Of a stretch of 64,000 bases of DNA, positions 24,422-33,652 are shown in pieces. How positions within the stretch are numbered: position 1 is the first letter of the stretch; each line of letters starts with the position of its first letter. The translations under genes and the position numbers were made by a program. This stretch comes from an uncultured Nitrospira sp. (GTDB lineage Bacteria > Nitrospirota > Nitrospiria > Nitrospirales > Nitrospiraceae). Below the pieces are notes generated by a model. The model was not told the DNA's origin, ran no database searches, and saw nothing but the letters and a program-made list of their open reading frames with translations. The stretch lies in assembly GCA_902500995.1 (NCBI GenBank), contig CABVSR010000020.1:1-64000 (forward strand), read 5' to 3'.

Positions 24422-25540
24422 CTAAGTAGTTTGGTCACTCGCCGGGCGGCTCTGGTTCAGCCCCAGCGTCTCCCGAACGTTGCCGAGCACATCATCGCTT
24501 TTGATGACCTCTTGCAGCCATTCTTCCAGCGGCATTTCTCCCCACCGCGCGGCGCGCTGGACTAGGTAGGCGACAGGACTGTGCGGCTCCGTCCGACGAA
24601 AGAATTCCGCCACGGCTCCCAGTCTCCGTAATGCATCTGCACGGTCAACAGGCACAATGCCGGATCCGCTTGCCGCTATGTGTACCACCGGTGCCATTTC
24701 GGCCTCCTGAGGTGCAAGGTCTGGTTGACTTACGGTCGGGGCCCCGACACCCCCTTTTTTTCGAACGATGCCATTCATCAGGGACCGGCATTCAACCAAG
24801 GCTTCCTTCATGACTCGCAAACTCGGCGCTTCTGGGCGGTATTTTTCATCCAGAATACGCTCGAACCGCTCCAATTCGTCCCAACTCTGGTTCAGATTCT
24901 CCAAAATTGTTGAGCAATGGCTGAGCGGCGTCGCCGCGACCGCTCTCTCAAATGTGTCCCCTTCAAGCTTGCCTTCTTCCAATGCTTCGGCAAGCTGGCG
25001 TTTTCTTTCCCCATCCGTCGCCGCTCCCCGGCGCAGATTCTCGACCTCTTGTGATTGTTTGTACTGCCAGCAGCTGTAGGCCGGCCCGCCGGGCGGAAGA
25101 ACCAGCGGCATGTTGAGGATGGCGATCGGAAGGAGTTTATTCAGCGCTTCGAGCCGTCCACCGCGGTACTCCAGGTCGCCGTCCTCAATCGACGGATAAA
25201 ACGACTCCCAATACTGTTCATGTAATCCGCGCAGAACCTTGAGACCATCCCGGAGTCCTGCTGAGCCATGTTTCCGGACCAATCCTTCTGTCAGCCAGGT
25301 CGCCACCTGAAGGTCCTTGCCCTCAGTCGAGAGAATCTTTGTAGCGAGTTGAATGGCCTTCGGCCAGTCCGCCACTTTCACTTCACGCTTCCAGTCGCCC
25401 TGGCTTGCGGCATCTTCTTCCCGACGCGCTTCCTTGAGCAACTCAAAGGAGACGCCGTCTCGCGGATCGACCCCACAGGGTTTGTCGCCTGAGATGGGCT
25501 TGAGTATCGCATCAATGTCTACTGTCGGCATGGAAGCCAT
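24422..25540 (-). CDS. tssA: T6SS cap/baseplate organiser TssA
   Basis: A 372-residue TssA with an ImpA-type N-terminal domain (ILKPISGDKPCGVDPR, then GLRDGLKVLRGLHEQYWESFYP and RLEALNKLLP). The C-terminal region ends in AEFFRRTEPHSPVAYLVQRAARWG and LEEWLQEVI, the short-type C-terminal domain found in TssA proteins. TssA recruits the baseplate and stays at the distal end of the growing sheath. It begins 15 bp after tagJ. Confidence 0.92.
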   Translation of the reverse strand: MASMPTVDIDAILKPISGDKPCGVDPRDGVSFELLKEARREEDAASQGDWKREVKVADWPKAIQLATKILSTEGKDLQVATWLTEGLVRKHGSAGLRDGLKVLRGLHEQYWESFYPSIEDGDLEYRGGRLEALNKLLPIAILNMPLVLPPGGPAYSCWQYKQSQEVENLRRGAATDGERKRQLAEALEEGKLEGDTFERAVAATPLSHCSTILENLNQSWDELERFERILDEKYRPEAPSLRVMKEALVECRSLMNGIVRKKGGVGAPTVSQPDLAPQEAEMAPVVHIAASGSGIVPVDRADALRRLGAVAEFFRRTEPHSPVAYLVQRAARWGEMPLEEWLQEVIKSDDVLGNVRETLGLNQSRPASDQTT

Positions 25541-25555
25541 GATGTCCTCTTCCTC

Positions 25556-26356
25556 TCACACTGCCGCCAGCACTTCGAACTCCAGCTCGCCGACTTCCAG
25601 GATTGAGACTTCACGGTCATCCACGAGAAAGGTCTTCTGCCCGACTCCCCCGACCAACCCCGCACCAAGATCCAGCCATTCGGTCATCCGACCAAGACGC
25701 ACCTTGTCATCAGCCTCTCGCTCCGACCCTGCGTACAGGACGGGAAGAAAGGCTTCACCCACGGGGCCATCTTCTATCTCAACCGTCGCCGGCGCCCAGA
25801 GCAAATCCCGCAGCTGCTTCGGCTGTGGAATGACCACTTTGTGAATGCGTTCGAAGGGTATCCAGAGATAGGCATCTCGCACAATCACCTCCAGGACACC
25901 CCTGAGGCGATCGTCGGAATCTCGGAAGGAAGCGAAGGGTTGCCCTTTCATTCGACCTCGGATTGCCGGCCCGGTGCGCTGAGCTCGTTCATACAGCGCC
26001 TTGGCCTCCATTGGATGCGCTCCGCGCAACTGATTATGAGCGTCTACGTAGAGCGCGACGTGCTCAGGAGGCTCAAACAGGAAACCCGGCTTGATACCCT
26101 CATTGAAGAATCTCCGCCGAGAACCTTCGGCACGGAGGATATTTTTGTAGACCTCCACACCGATACCGACCTTTTCGTTTTGATGGCCGATGACGTCAAG
26201 TTGGCGTTGCGCCCGCTCATAGTCACCGGTGAAGCAGAGGAGTTCAAACAGGAACGTCCGAAGTCTGGTGTCGGTCGGATGTCGCTTGATATCGTCGGTT
26301 AACTCGAAAATCGCTGCGGAGAGTTGATGCTGTTTGAGTAACTCGTTTGCTCCCAT
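25556..26356 (-). CDS. tagJ: T6SS accessory protein TagJ (ImpE family)
   Basis: A 266-residue ImpE-family protein. The N-terminal third is TPR-like (LKQHQLSAAIFELTDDIKRH), then WIPFERIHKVVIPQPKQLRDLLWAPA and LPVLYAGSEREADDKVRLGRMTEW, which are diagnostic. In the Pseudomonas HSI-I system TagJ binds TssB and interacts with ClpV, modulating sheath recycling. Its presence places this T6SS close to the HSI-I type. It is 141 bp after tagF. Confidence 0.9.
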   Translation of the reverse strand: MGANELLKQHQLSAAIFELTDDIKRHPTDTRLRTFLFELLCFTGDYERAQRQLDVIGHQNEKVGIGVEVYKNILRAEGSRRRFFNEGIKPGFLFEPPEHVALYVDAHNQLRGAHPMEAKALYERAQRTGPAIRGRMKGQPFASFRDSDDRLRGVLEVIVRDAYLWIPFERIHKVVIPQPKQLRDLLWAPATVEIEDGPVGEAFLPVLYAGSEREADDKVRLGRMTEWLDLGAGLVGGVGQKTFLVDDREVSILEVGELEFEVLAAV

Positions 26357-26497
26357 ACCAGGGACCTCTGCTGAAGAGTGGAAGGATTTTCATCCTAGTG
26401 AAATCACAGGAAAAGAGCAAGGCTATCTCCCTGGGAAATACGTGCATTCCGACTTGTTCCATCCCCCTCTCAAACCTCTTCACACTCGCATCGTTTC

Positions 26498-27454
26498 CTA
26501 GCATCCTTCGGCTCTAAGGATCGATACACGATGCAAGAACGCTTCCAATGTCACCTCTCCATCGTCGAGAATCGCGCGTCCCGCCTCCGTTAACCGTCCC
26601 TCCTCATCGTCATCGAAGCATCCAATTGGCTTCCCTTCCGGACAAACCAGGTACAGCAGTAGTTGAGGGAGCGGTTGTTCCAGAGAGACCAGTAACAACG
26701 GCTTCACTGTGGCATGCCATCGATTCCAGAAAAGGATTCCTGCCTCCGGTCGGTGGCCCGAGGCCCGAGATATCAGGTCCATCCAAAAGGGGAGATCATA
26801 GGCCTCCTCCTCACTCTCCATCAGCAGGGGGAATCGACCCTGCCAGCTGCGCCGGCGCGAAGAATCCGATCCTGATCGGGAATGAAGCAACGACCGAATC
26901 AGGTCGTATTTCTGGGTACTGTCGAACGCGCCTAATACATCAGACCAGTGGTCATGCATCCGGCGACGGAGCAATTCAGCATGATATCGTGTCTCGATGG
27001 AGGCCGTCTCAGGAACCCCCACCGGCGACAACGCGTGGAGTCGAAATTTCAGGCGGTTGAGGTCTGACTCGGCGCTGACATCCTTCAGGAACCGGTGACT
27101 CTGCTCAAAGAACTCCTTGAAATGCATTGGGGCGCCCCAAGGCATTTCATGAAACTCAGTCTTCTCCAAAAGTAAGTAGATCAAGAAAGGGAACTCTCGC
27201 CCCGCCTTGTCCTGACTCGGTTTCAGAAGGCCAACCATGAATCGATCCCGGTCACGAGGCAGGTATAAAAATGCCCACTGATCTCCTTGCATGAAATCCC
27301 TGGACCAGGAGGGCCCTAAAGTAGATTTTCCGTGGAACATCCCCTCACGAATCCATTGATCCAGCTCATCGATCTCCGCGCCTGACGCTTGGCATCGAAT
27401 AAATTCCGCGGACAGAGGAAGTTTTCCGTAGTAGCCGAAGGTAGCGCTGTACAT
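26498..27454 (-). CDS. tagF: T6SS post-translational regulator TagF (ImpM family)
   Basis: A 318-residue TagF. The N-terminal YYGKLPLSAEFIRCQASG, LDQWIREGM and the WSRDFMQGDQWAFLYLP block are signatures of the DUF2094/ImpM domain. The C-terminal half is more divergent and lacks a phosphatase domain, unlike TagF-PppA fusions. In Pseudomonas TagF restrains firing by sequestering the FHA protein, and is relieved by another pathway. It starts five bases after tssM. Confidence 0.9.
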   Translation of the reverse strand: MYSATFGYYGKLPLSAEFIRCQASGAEIDELDQWIREGMFHGKSTLGPSWSRDFMQGDQWAFLYLPRDRDRFMVGLLKPSQDKAGREFPFLIYLLLEKTEFHEMPWGAPMHFKEFFEQSHRFLKDVSAESDLNRLKFRLHALSPVGVPETASIETRYHAELLRRRMHDHWSDVLGAFDSTQKYDLIRSLLHSRSGSDSSRRRSWQGRFPLLMESEEEAYDLPFWMDLISRASGHRPEAGILFWNRWHATVKPLLLVSLEQPLPQLLLYLVCPEGKPIGCFDDDEEGRLTEAGRAILDDGEVTLEAFLHRVSILRAEGC

Positions 27455-27459
27455 TGAGC

Positions 27460-30400
27460 TTATGTCACATGCGGCACACAGGTGAATTGCTCGAAGAAAC
27501 CTGGGCGAAAGGGATTCTTGACACTCTTGGCCCTTACGTCATATCGAATTTGCAGCGGCTTGGAGTCGGGGGTAAGCAGCTCCCATTGGACCTTCACCTT
27601 GACATCGCTATGATCAGATGACTCAATCACACCAGCTCTGATGAGCTTGAACAGACCCCAGACATCCTTGAACTCTTTCGCAACCGAGCTGTTGCCGACT
27701 TGGACCAGCAGAGCGGCTCCAAGGGAAGGCATAGGGCCAGGCCATTTCATCTCCCACCACTCTTGTGGCTCCATCCGATACCGCAAACGCTGATCACCGA
27801 TATCCAGCCGTACCTCACTGACACTTCGACCTGCGAGTCCCTGCGGCGGATAGGGGTAGACTTCTATTGTCGCACCCAAATCCTGCGATCCTTTGGTGAA
27901 CAGACTGTCTGAAACAAACTTGGCTTTCTCTAACGACTCGAGAAAGGCGTCGGAAACGGTCAGCGCGATGCCGTTCGAGACTCTGCGCACTACACGGTCG
28001 CCCCTCTCCTCCAGAAAGGGTTTTAAGTCTGCCTGGTAGAAACGCCACAGCGCACCCTGTTCCGGGTGCAACAGATTGACGACGTCCTCCACCACGGCAT
28101 CCTCGCCGGATGATCGGAAGGGATACTTCCCTTCGATCGTGCGCTGGCAGGCTTGAAACACGTCGGTGCCCCAGCGTTGATCGATATCCAACCGTGTGCG
28201 CTCCAACACCCCGCGCATGGTCATCAACCAGGGTTCCGACAGCAGCGTCACCATGGATTCTCGTAATTCGGTATCCAGCTTCTGCAGCAAGGAATCTGTC
28301 TTGTCTATCCCCTGCTGAAGACCATTCGAACCTCCAGCCACAATGGTCCTCGCAAGGGTTTTCGTGTCCGGGCTGATGGTCTCCGAAAGCAGGACCGGTC
28401 GAATCATCTGATGCGCCTTCCGCAATTCCGTCAGGTATTGAATGAGGGGCGTCTCTTCCTTCGCCTCCTTCCGGGCAGCGATCAGATCATGCAATGCCAG
28501 AAAATGCACGGTCACTCCGCCAGGAAACTCAGCCGCGTCCGGGGCACGTTGTGGCTTCTCGAGCTTCTTGCCGACTGTTTCCAGTCCTAGCTTTTCCTTC
28601 ATCTTTCCCAGCAAGCCGACTGCAGACTCCTGAAGTTTCGCAATGCCTTCCGGCTCCGGCACGGTATTGCGATCGACGGCTTCCAGTATCCGCAAGAACG
28701 GCGAATCTGTCTGGCTCAAGGCCGAGAGCAATTCTTCCATGTTCGCCGGAGTGACGGCGGGACCGAGCGCCAGCGATTTCACAAACGCTCGCCAATGAAG
28801 CACATAGTCCTGGAAATACAGCCTCTTAATCCCCCGCTCCACGTCGACCTGTTTCGTGTCAGGCTCGCCCACGACCCAGGCTTCGCTCCCAAGCCTTTCG
28901 AGCACTCGGCCCATGGCAACCTGGAATGGTCCTTTCCACCCCTCGTAGGTGAACACACCGGGAATCGGGTGGTCGCTGATAATTGTGCCCTGCTGAGTTC
29001 CTTGCAGCGCCGTCTCGACTGAAAATGGCGCCGGTCGAAGAGATTCGTCGACTTCGCGAAGGCTGAGACCGTAGAGCCGGTCCACAATGGGTATCTCCCG
29101 CAAGCGCTCTTGAACGCTTGCCACGAGGCGTTTGTTTAATTCGACACGGCCTTGTGGCGCACGAGCCAATACCCCCGTGTAGAGAACCATGTGCCGTTGA
29201 ATGCTGTCCTGCACCCAGTCCGGAACCGCATAGGTCGCATACAGGCCCTTCAGCCGTTCGTTCCAGTGGGCGGTCAGCCATCGATCCAAGTAAGGGCTGT
29301 TCAGACGCTTGGGCTCACCAAGCATGATGTAGGCTTTGAGCATGGAATGGTAGTAATCACTCGCCGCGATTGCCTCCCTGCGCTCATCTCCCGAGGCAAA
29401 TTGATCGAGCTCCGTCTCCATGGCACGCTTGGTGGGAATGAGAAAGATTTTTTCAAACTGGTGCGCATAGACCTCCTGAAGGTCGTCGAGCAGGCGCTCT
29501 CCTCGATACAAGCCCCAGAGATGAAATGGCACCCCGTTCTCGCTATAGGAAACCAGGTCGCCGAACCGTTCGCCCAGCCTATCGAGATAGGCCAGATTCT
29601 TTTCGAGGCTCGCCGCGTCCGTGACGGCGAGGTCTGGAGCATTCAACGCCACCGAGAGGGTATTGCTGACCAGCGCCCGATTCCCGATATAAGAGAAGGC
29701 CAGTGCGACCACGGAAATTGCGACAAACAGCGTTCCCGCAGCAAAGGCGGCCACGCGCAGAACGCCCCGTTGTTTGTGGATAGCGGTCGAGGGACCCGCG
29801 AGAAACTGATCCGGAAAGATGACGTCGGTAAACAGATTCTTCAGGAAATAACTCTTGGTCTCGGCAGGCGAAAAAACCGAGGCGACCATATCACCCAGTC
29901 CGGACGCGCGACTGATGACGTCGAGGATACGATCGATGGGCGTCCCCTCCTGCGTCCCACTCGTCAAATAGAACCCGCGGAACATCGGATTTTCCTGATA
30001 CGGATTCGATTGAAACAACAGTTCGACAAAACGGGTCAGCTTGTCGGTCGCAGAAGCGAGCTGGAGGGGAAACGTCAAAATATTCAGCTTGTATGGTCCG
30101 CGGGCATTAACCAGGCGGGCGAGCCGGCGGGATTTGACGGCGGCGAGCAACTGCTCAAATTCGGTTTTGAAACGCACTTGCGCCGGTTCCTTGGCGGCGC
30201 TCTTGGGAAACGTGCATCCCCAGATCTTCTCCCGCTCCGCTTTGGTGAGTTCTTCGAAAAACTCAACGAAGCCTCTGACCAAATCGCATTTGGTGAAGAT
30301 AAGGTAGACGGGGAAGACAATCCCGAGATGCGTCATCAGTTCATCGATACGGCCGCGAATTTTCTTGGCATGAGCCTCCAGTTCTTCTTCACCGGCCTGC

Positions 30401-31092
30401 ATCAAATCGGCGATGCTGATGGCAACCAGAATACCGTTGAGTGGTTTCTCCTTCCGGCACTTCTTGAGCAGATCGAGAAAGCCCAGCCATTCCTTCTGAT
30501 CTTCCTCATGGGTGACATACCGGCCTGCCGTGTCGAGCAGCACCGCATCGTTCGTAAACCACCAATCGCAGTTCCTGGTTCCACCCATCCCCTGCAGCCC
30601 TTGCCCTGATTCGCCGAGATAGGGAAACTGCAACCCCGAATGCCGCAGGGCCGTGCTTTTCCCAGATGCGGGCGGGCCGATGAACATGTACCAAGGCAAC
30701 GCATAGAGGGCGGCTTTCCCCTTGACCCCTTTCCCGATCGCAGACTCTTTCAGAGCCGCGACACCCTTATCAAACTGGCGGCGCAACGCTTCCAGCTCTT
30801 CCTTATGATCAGGCCTGGCTGCCGCCACCTGTATTTGCGCCTGTTGTCGAAGCGATGCCTCCAATTGGGATGCACGGCGCTGCGAGACGAGATGGTGAGC
30901 GAGATAGAACACGAACCGCAGCAGGCCGATGATAATAATCACCTGAACCCGGCTTTCAACCGATTCAAGACCCACCTGAGGGCCCATCAACCACACCAGC
31001 CAGATGAGACAGACCACTCCGAACTCGACCACCAGCCGAGGATGCCCCAAGATGGCAACGAACAGCGATGCGATCTTCGCGAACAACCCCAT
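27460..31092 (-). CDS. tssM: T6SS inner-membrane channel protein TssM (IcmF)
   Basis: A 1210-residue IcmF protein. N-terminal membrane segments lie at about 24-38 and 50-66, with a third near 455-475. The cytoplasmic loop carries Walker A GPPASGKS (139-146), so this TssM probably binds nucleotide, and NCDWWFTNDAVLLDTAGRY (Walker B region). The large periplasmic part ends in the usual beta-rich C-terminal domain that binds TssJ. It overlaps tssL by one base (TAATG). Confidence 0.96.
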   Translation of the reverse strand: MGLFAKIASLFVAILGHPRLVVEFGVVCLIWLVWLMGPQVGLESVESRVQVIIIIGLLRFVFYLAHHLVSQRRASQLEASLRQQAQIQVAAARPDHKEELEALRRQFDKGVAALKESAIGKGVKGKAALYALPWYMFIGPPASGKSTALRHSGLQFPYLGESGQGLQGMGGTRNCDWWFTNDAVLLDTAGRYVTHEEDQKEWLGFLDLLKKCRKEKPLNGILVAISIADLMQAGEEELEAHAKKIRGRIDELMTHLGIVFPVYLIFTKCDLVRGFVEFFEELTKAEREKIWGCTFPKSAAKEPAQVRFKTEFEQLLAAVKSRRLARLVNARGPYKLNILTFPLQLASATDKLTRFVELLFQSNPYQENPMFRGFYLTSGTQEGTPIDRILDVISRASGLGDMVASVFSPAETKSYFLKNLFTDVIFPDQFLAGPSTAIHKQRGVLRVAAFAAGTLFVAISVVALAFSYIGNRALVSNTLSVALNAPDLAVTDAASLEKNLAYLDRLGERFGDLVSYSENGVPFHLWGLYRGERLLDDLQEVYAHQFEKIFLIPTKRAMETELDQFASGDERREAIAASDYYHSMLKAYIMLGEPKRLNSPYLDRWLTAHWNERLKGLYATYAVPDWVQDSIQRHMVLYTGVLARAPQGRVELNKRLVASVQERLREIPIVDRLYGLSLREVDESLRPAPFSVETALQGTQQGTIISDHPIPGVFTYEGWKGPFQVAMGRVLERLGSEAWVVGEPDTKQVDVERGIKRLYFQDYVLHWRAFVKSLALGPAVTPANMEELLSALSQTDSPFLRILEAVDRNTVPEPEGIAKLQESAVGLLGKMKEKLGLETVGKKLEKPQRAPDAAEFPGGVTVHFLALHDLIAARKEAKEETPLIQYLTELRKAHQMIRPVLLSETISPDTKTLARTIVAGGSNGLQQGIDKTDSLLQKLDTELRESMVTLLSEPWLMTMRGVLERTRLDIDQRWGTDVFQACQRTIEGKYPFRSSGEDAVVEDVVNLLHPEQGALWRFYQADLKPFLEERGDRVVRRVSNGIALTVSDAFLESLEKAKFVSDSLFTKGSQDLGATIEVYPYPPQGLAGRSVSEVRLDIGDQRLRYRMEPQEWWEMKWPGPMPSLGAALLVQVGNSSVAKEFKDVWGLFKLIRAGVIESSDHSDVKVKVQWELLTPDSKPLQIRYDVRAKSVKNPFRPGFFEQFTCVPHVT

Positions 31093-31790
31093 TATCCCCT
31101 CGCCTCCTGGAGGAGCCGTCTCAATTCATGGCCGACATAAGCGGAGTCTTGTCCGATCAAAATGGATAGGCCGAGATAAAAGAGCAGGACCAGTGAGGTG
31201 CTGACTGCAATAATGACCCACACGGGAAGCTCGCGCTTGACCATCTCCAGCAACTCTTCCGGACGCCGCCCGCGCGGCGACAGCGGTGGAATCTCCCCGC
31301 GCTTTCCCTGAATCTGGCGTGTCAGATCCTCCACCAAGCCACGTAACCGTTCCCGATTTTCCAGCTTGTATTGCCCCTCGAATCCGAGCAGGAGGCAGTA
31401 TGTATAGAGCTCCAGCAGGTCGACATCCAGCGGAACGCCGCCGCGAATATGATCCAGTCGCCTAAAGAACCCTTCGCCGGCCGTAAATTCCCCGAACAAT
31501 TCGTATTGCAGCGGCCGAGCGGCCCATTCATCCTTTTGGGGCCAGCGCGAGTTGATGAGCATCTCGTCAAGAAAGGCGGCCACAGCGTAACGAGCCTGTG
31601 TCAAGGCGTCCTGGGGCAAGCCGGAGATCCGGCCTCTTTCCTCAGCCGATTGAAATAACTGGTGCAGCCGTGCCCGCAGGCTCTCGACCCCTCCTGGATT
31701 GGCGGCGTCGCGAAGTTGCACCCCAAGCACCAAGAGGTCGTTGAACACTTCGCTCAGAGAACTCGTCTTCTCGGACTGGGCGATGACCAT
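31092..31790 (-). CDS. tssL: T6SS inner-membrane protein TssL (DotU)
   Basis: A 232-residue DotU-type protein. The cytoplasmic hook has QARYAVAAFLDEMLINSRWP and LELYTYCLLLGFEGQYKL, the classic motifs; one C-terminal membrane segment spans about 192-213. There is no fused peptidoglycan-binding domain, so anchoring to the cell wall must come from another protein, possibly one of the OmpA-like proteins in the window. Confidence 0.95.
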   Translation of the reverse strand: MVIAQSEKTSSLSEVFNDLLVLGVQLRDAANPGGVESLRARLHQLFQSAEERGRISGLPQDALTQARYAVAAFLDEMLINSRWPQKDEWAARPLQYELFGEFTAGEGFFRRLDHIRGGVPLDVDLLELYTYCLLLGFEGQYKLENRERLRGLVEDLTRQIQGKRGEIPPLSPRGRRPEELLEMVKRELPVWVIIAVSTSLVLLFYLGLSILIGQDSAYVGHELRRLLQEARG

Positions 31791-31796
31791 GGCTGG

Positions 31797-33137
31797 TTAC
31801 TCCTTCGTAGCCAGAAGCTGTAACCGAAGAGACTGGAGACTTTGGGGAACATGCAGGGCAATGATTTGCGTGCGCTTGATGTCCTCCCAAAACACCCCTC
31901 GATCATCGAGACGAAAGTACTGCTGGCCGACCCGCACCGGCAAGGTCGCTGGAGGGCGTGGGGTATGGTACAGCCGGACTCCTGGCATTGCCGCTGCCAC
32001 TATCTCCTTGAGCTTGGCGGGTGAGCCGATCCGGATAAATTGCGGCACCTGCTGCCGGATCTGGTCTTCGCTGAGATCGCCGGCTGCGACCAAGAAAAAC
32101 TGAGAGGACGCGAAGAGGCGGCTCTCCGGGACCCGCGCCACCCATACATTATCCCCGCTTGCCTCCAGCGCGATGGTCAGATAATGCGTGGGCTGGAACC
32201 GTTCGACGATGGAACGAATGGTATGGTCCAAGTCTTCGAAGGTCGCCGCAAGGTTGTCGTGTCGATAGGGCGCCAACGTCCACACTTCCGCCGGACCGGC
32301 CAACATCGCGAGTGCCCCTGCCAAACGGGCAAGGATCAGGTAGAGATCTTCCGGATGTACTTTTTCGACGAGATCCGCATGTTGCATGGCCGGCAGATTG
32401 GCCATGAGCGCGGAGAGCAGATGATACTTCCCTAAATCCATTCCAATCGCTTCTAAAATGCCCCGCTGGGCATTGCCGTACGAACCGATTTGAGCCGTGA
32501 GGAGTTCAATCAGCCCGCGATGAAGCCGCATGAGGTAGGAAGAAGCGGAGATCCACAAACATGGAGGAATATAGGTTTCCTTCAATGCGATGGCGCCAGC
32601 CTGGGTCCTGAGCAACTCGCCGATCTTCAAGACCACCATGTCGCTCGTAGGCTCGCCCGAAAATAAGAGACGGAGATTCTTCCGTGCGACCAGGATCTCC
32701 TGAGGATTCCCGCCTGTCGTGGAGTCCTTCCGTTCGATGTAGGCGGAGGAATAGCGGGCGGCTCGGGTGCCGGACTCATCGCCCAATGCGCAGTTCACTC
32801 CGTCTGGCTGCTCCACCGGCAGAGCCAGAAACACATCGAGGTGGTCCAGCGAGGGCGGGAACAGATCACCGATCAACCGCGTTTGCGGAGCCATGTCTTC
32901 TTCCGGAATCCTGACGACCACGCCATCCGGCAACAGGCCCTGAAAACCAAGCAAGGTCACGCGGCCGTTGGAAAGCCCGTCATGATCAAAATCCAACCTC
33001 AAGGCGCCGTAGCCGAACGCCACCAGCGCACGGAACCGTTCATTGAGATGACGCTCGTAATATTGATCCCACTGTTGAAATAACTGCGGAGTGAGGAGCA
33101 TCCCCTCGCTCCAGACGACTTTTTGGTTATTCTCCAT
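31797..33137 (-). CDS. tssK: T6SS baseplate-membrane connector TssK
   Basis: A 446-residue TssK, the trimeric adaptor joining baseplate wedges to the TssL/TssM complex. The opening VVWSEGMLLTPQLFQQWDQY and MRLHRGLIELLTAQIG are characteristic, as are FPPSLDHLDVFLALP and the C-terminal LPVRVGQQYFRLD. It begins 20 bp after tssJ and ends six bases before tssL, in the usual J-K-L-M order. Confidence 0.95.
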   Translation of the reverse strand: MENNQKVVWSEGMLLTPQLFQQWDQYYERHLNERFRALVAFGYGALRLDFDHDGLSNGRVTLLGFQGLLPDGVVVRIPEEDMAPQTRLIGDLFPPSLDHLDVFLALPVEQPDGVNCALGDESGTRAARYSSAYIERKDSTTGGNPQEILVARKNLRLLFSGEPTSDMVVLKIGELLRTQAGAIALKETYIPPCLWISASSYLMRLHRGLIELLTAQIGSYGNAQRGILEAIGMDLGKYHLLSALMANLPAMQHADLVEKVHPEDLYLILARLAGALAMLAGPAEVWTLAPYRHDNLAATFEDLDHTIRSIVERFQPTHYLTIALEASGDNVWVARVPESRLFASSQFFLVAAGDLSEDQIRQQVPQFIRIGSPAKLKEIVAAAMPGVRLYHTPRPPATLPVRVGQQYFRLDDRGVFWEDIKRTQIIALHVPQSLQSLRLQLLATKE

Positions 33138-33157
33138 TGTGTTGACCGACGCCTTCC

Positions 33158-33652
33158 TTATTCGTCCTTCAATTTGAGCCTGTGTTCATCCAGCATCAAT
33201 TTGACGGTCGGAGTTTTAAAGGGGATCCAGGTGGACTGGTCCGACGACACGACTCGCCGCCATTGCTCTCCTTCCGGCCTACGAAAGAGTGCCATGACAC
33301 CCAGGAACTGGACCCCCTTTTTCTGATCCACCTGCAATTCTATGGAGGCCTTCGTTTCAGGATAGACGGTCACCTCTCTCCGTTCGAGCATATCCCCTTC
33401 CAACACCTTCTCGTCATTCCTCCACAGCGCCCGAAAATCGGCTCGATCGAACCGCTCCCTGTTCCTCAATTGATACACGCGCACGACAACGGACAAGGGC
33501 GCGCCGGACTCATCGGGATTCAGCCTATAGGTCGGGAGGAGCGTGACGCGGACATCCTTGATGCCGCTCCCGCACCCGACAGTGATCCCTCCCATCATGA
33601 GGATGATCAGGAATAAAGAAAGATTATCGACCACGTTGAGTCTTCTGGACAT
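33158..33652 (-). CDS. tssJ: T6SS outer-membrane lipoprotein TssJ
   Basis: A 164-residue lipoprotein that anchors the membrane complex to the outer membrane by binding the TssM C-terminus. I use the ATG at 33652, overlapping the FHA gene by 29 bp, because it gives a compact signal peptide ending in ITVGCGSG with the lipidated Cys at 27. The transthyretin-like fold follows: LNPDESGAPLSVVVRVYQLR, LRRR-like basic stretches and GVQFLGVMALFRRPEGEQW. Confidence 0.92.
   Translation of the reverse strand: MSRRLNVVDNLSLFLIILMMGGITVGCGSGIKDVRVTLLPTYRLNPDESGAPLSVVVRVYQLRNRERFDRADFRALWRNDEKVLEGDMLERREVTVYPETKASIELQVDQKKGVQFLGVMALFRRPEGEQWRRVVSSDQSTWIPFKTPTVKLMLDEHRLKLKDE

Noticed and set aside
29152-30609. 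485-codon open frame on the plus strand inside tssM
   Set aside because: Antisense shadow of tssM; no ribosome-binding site and no domain.
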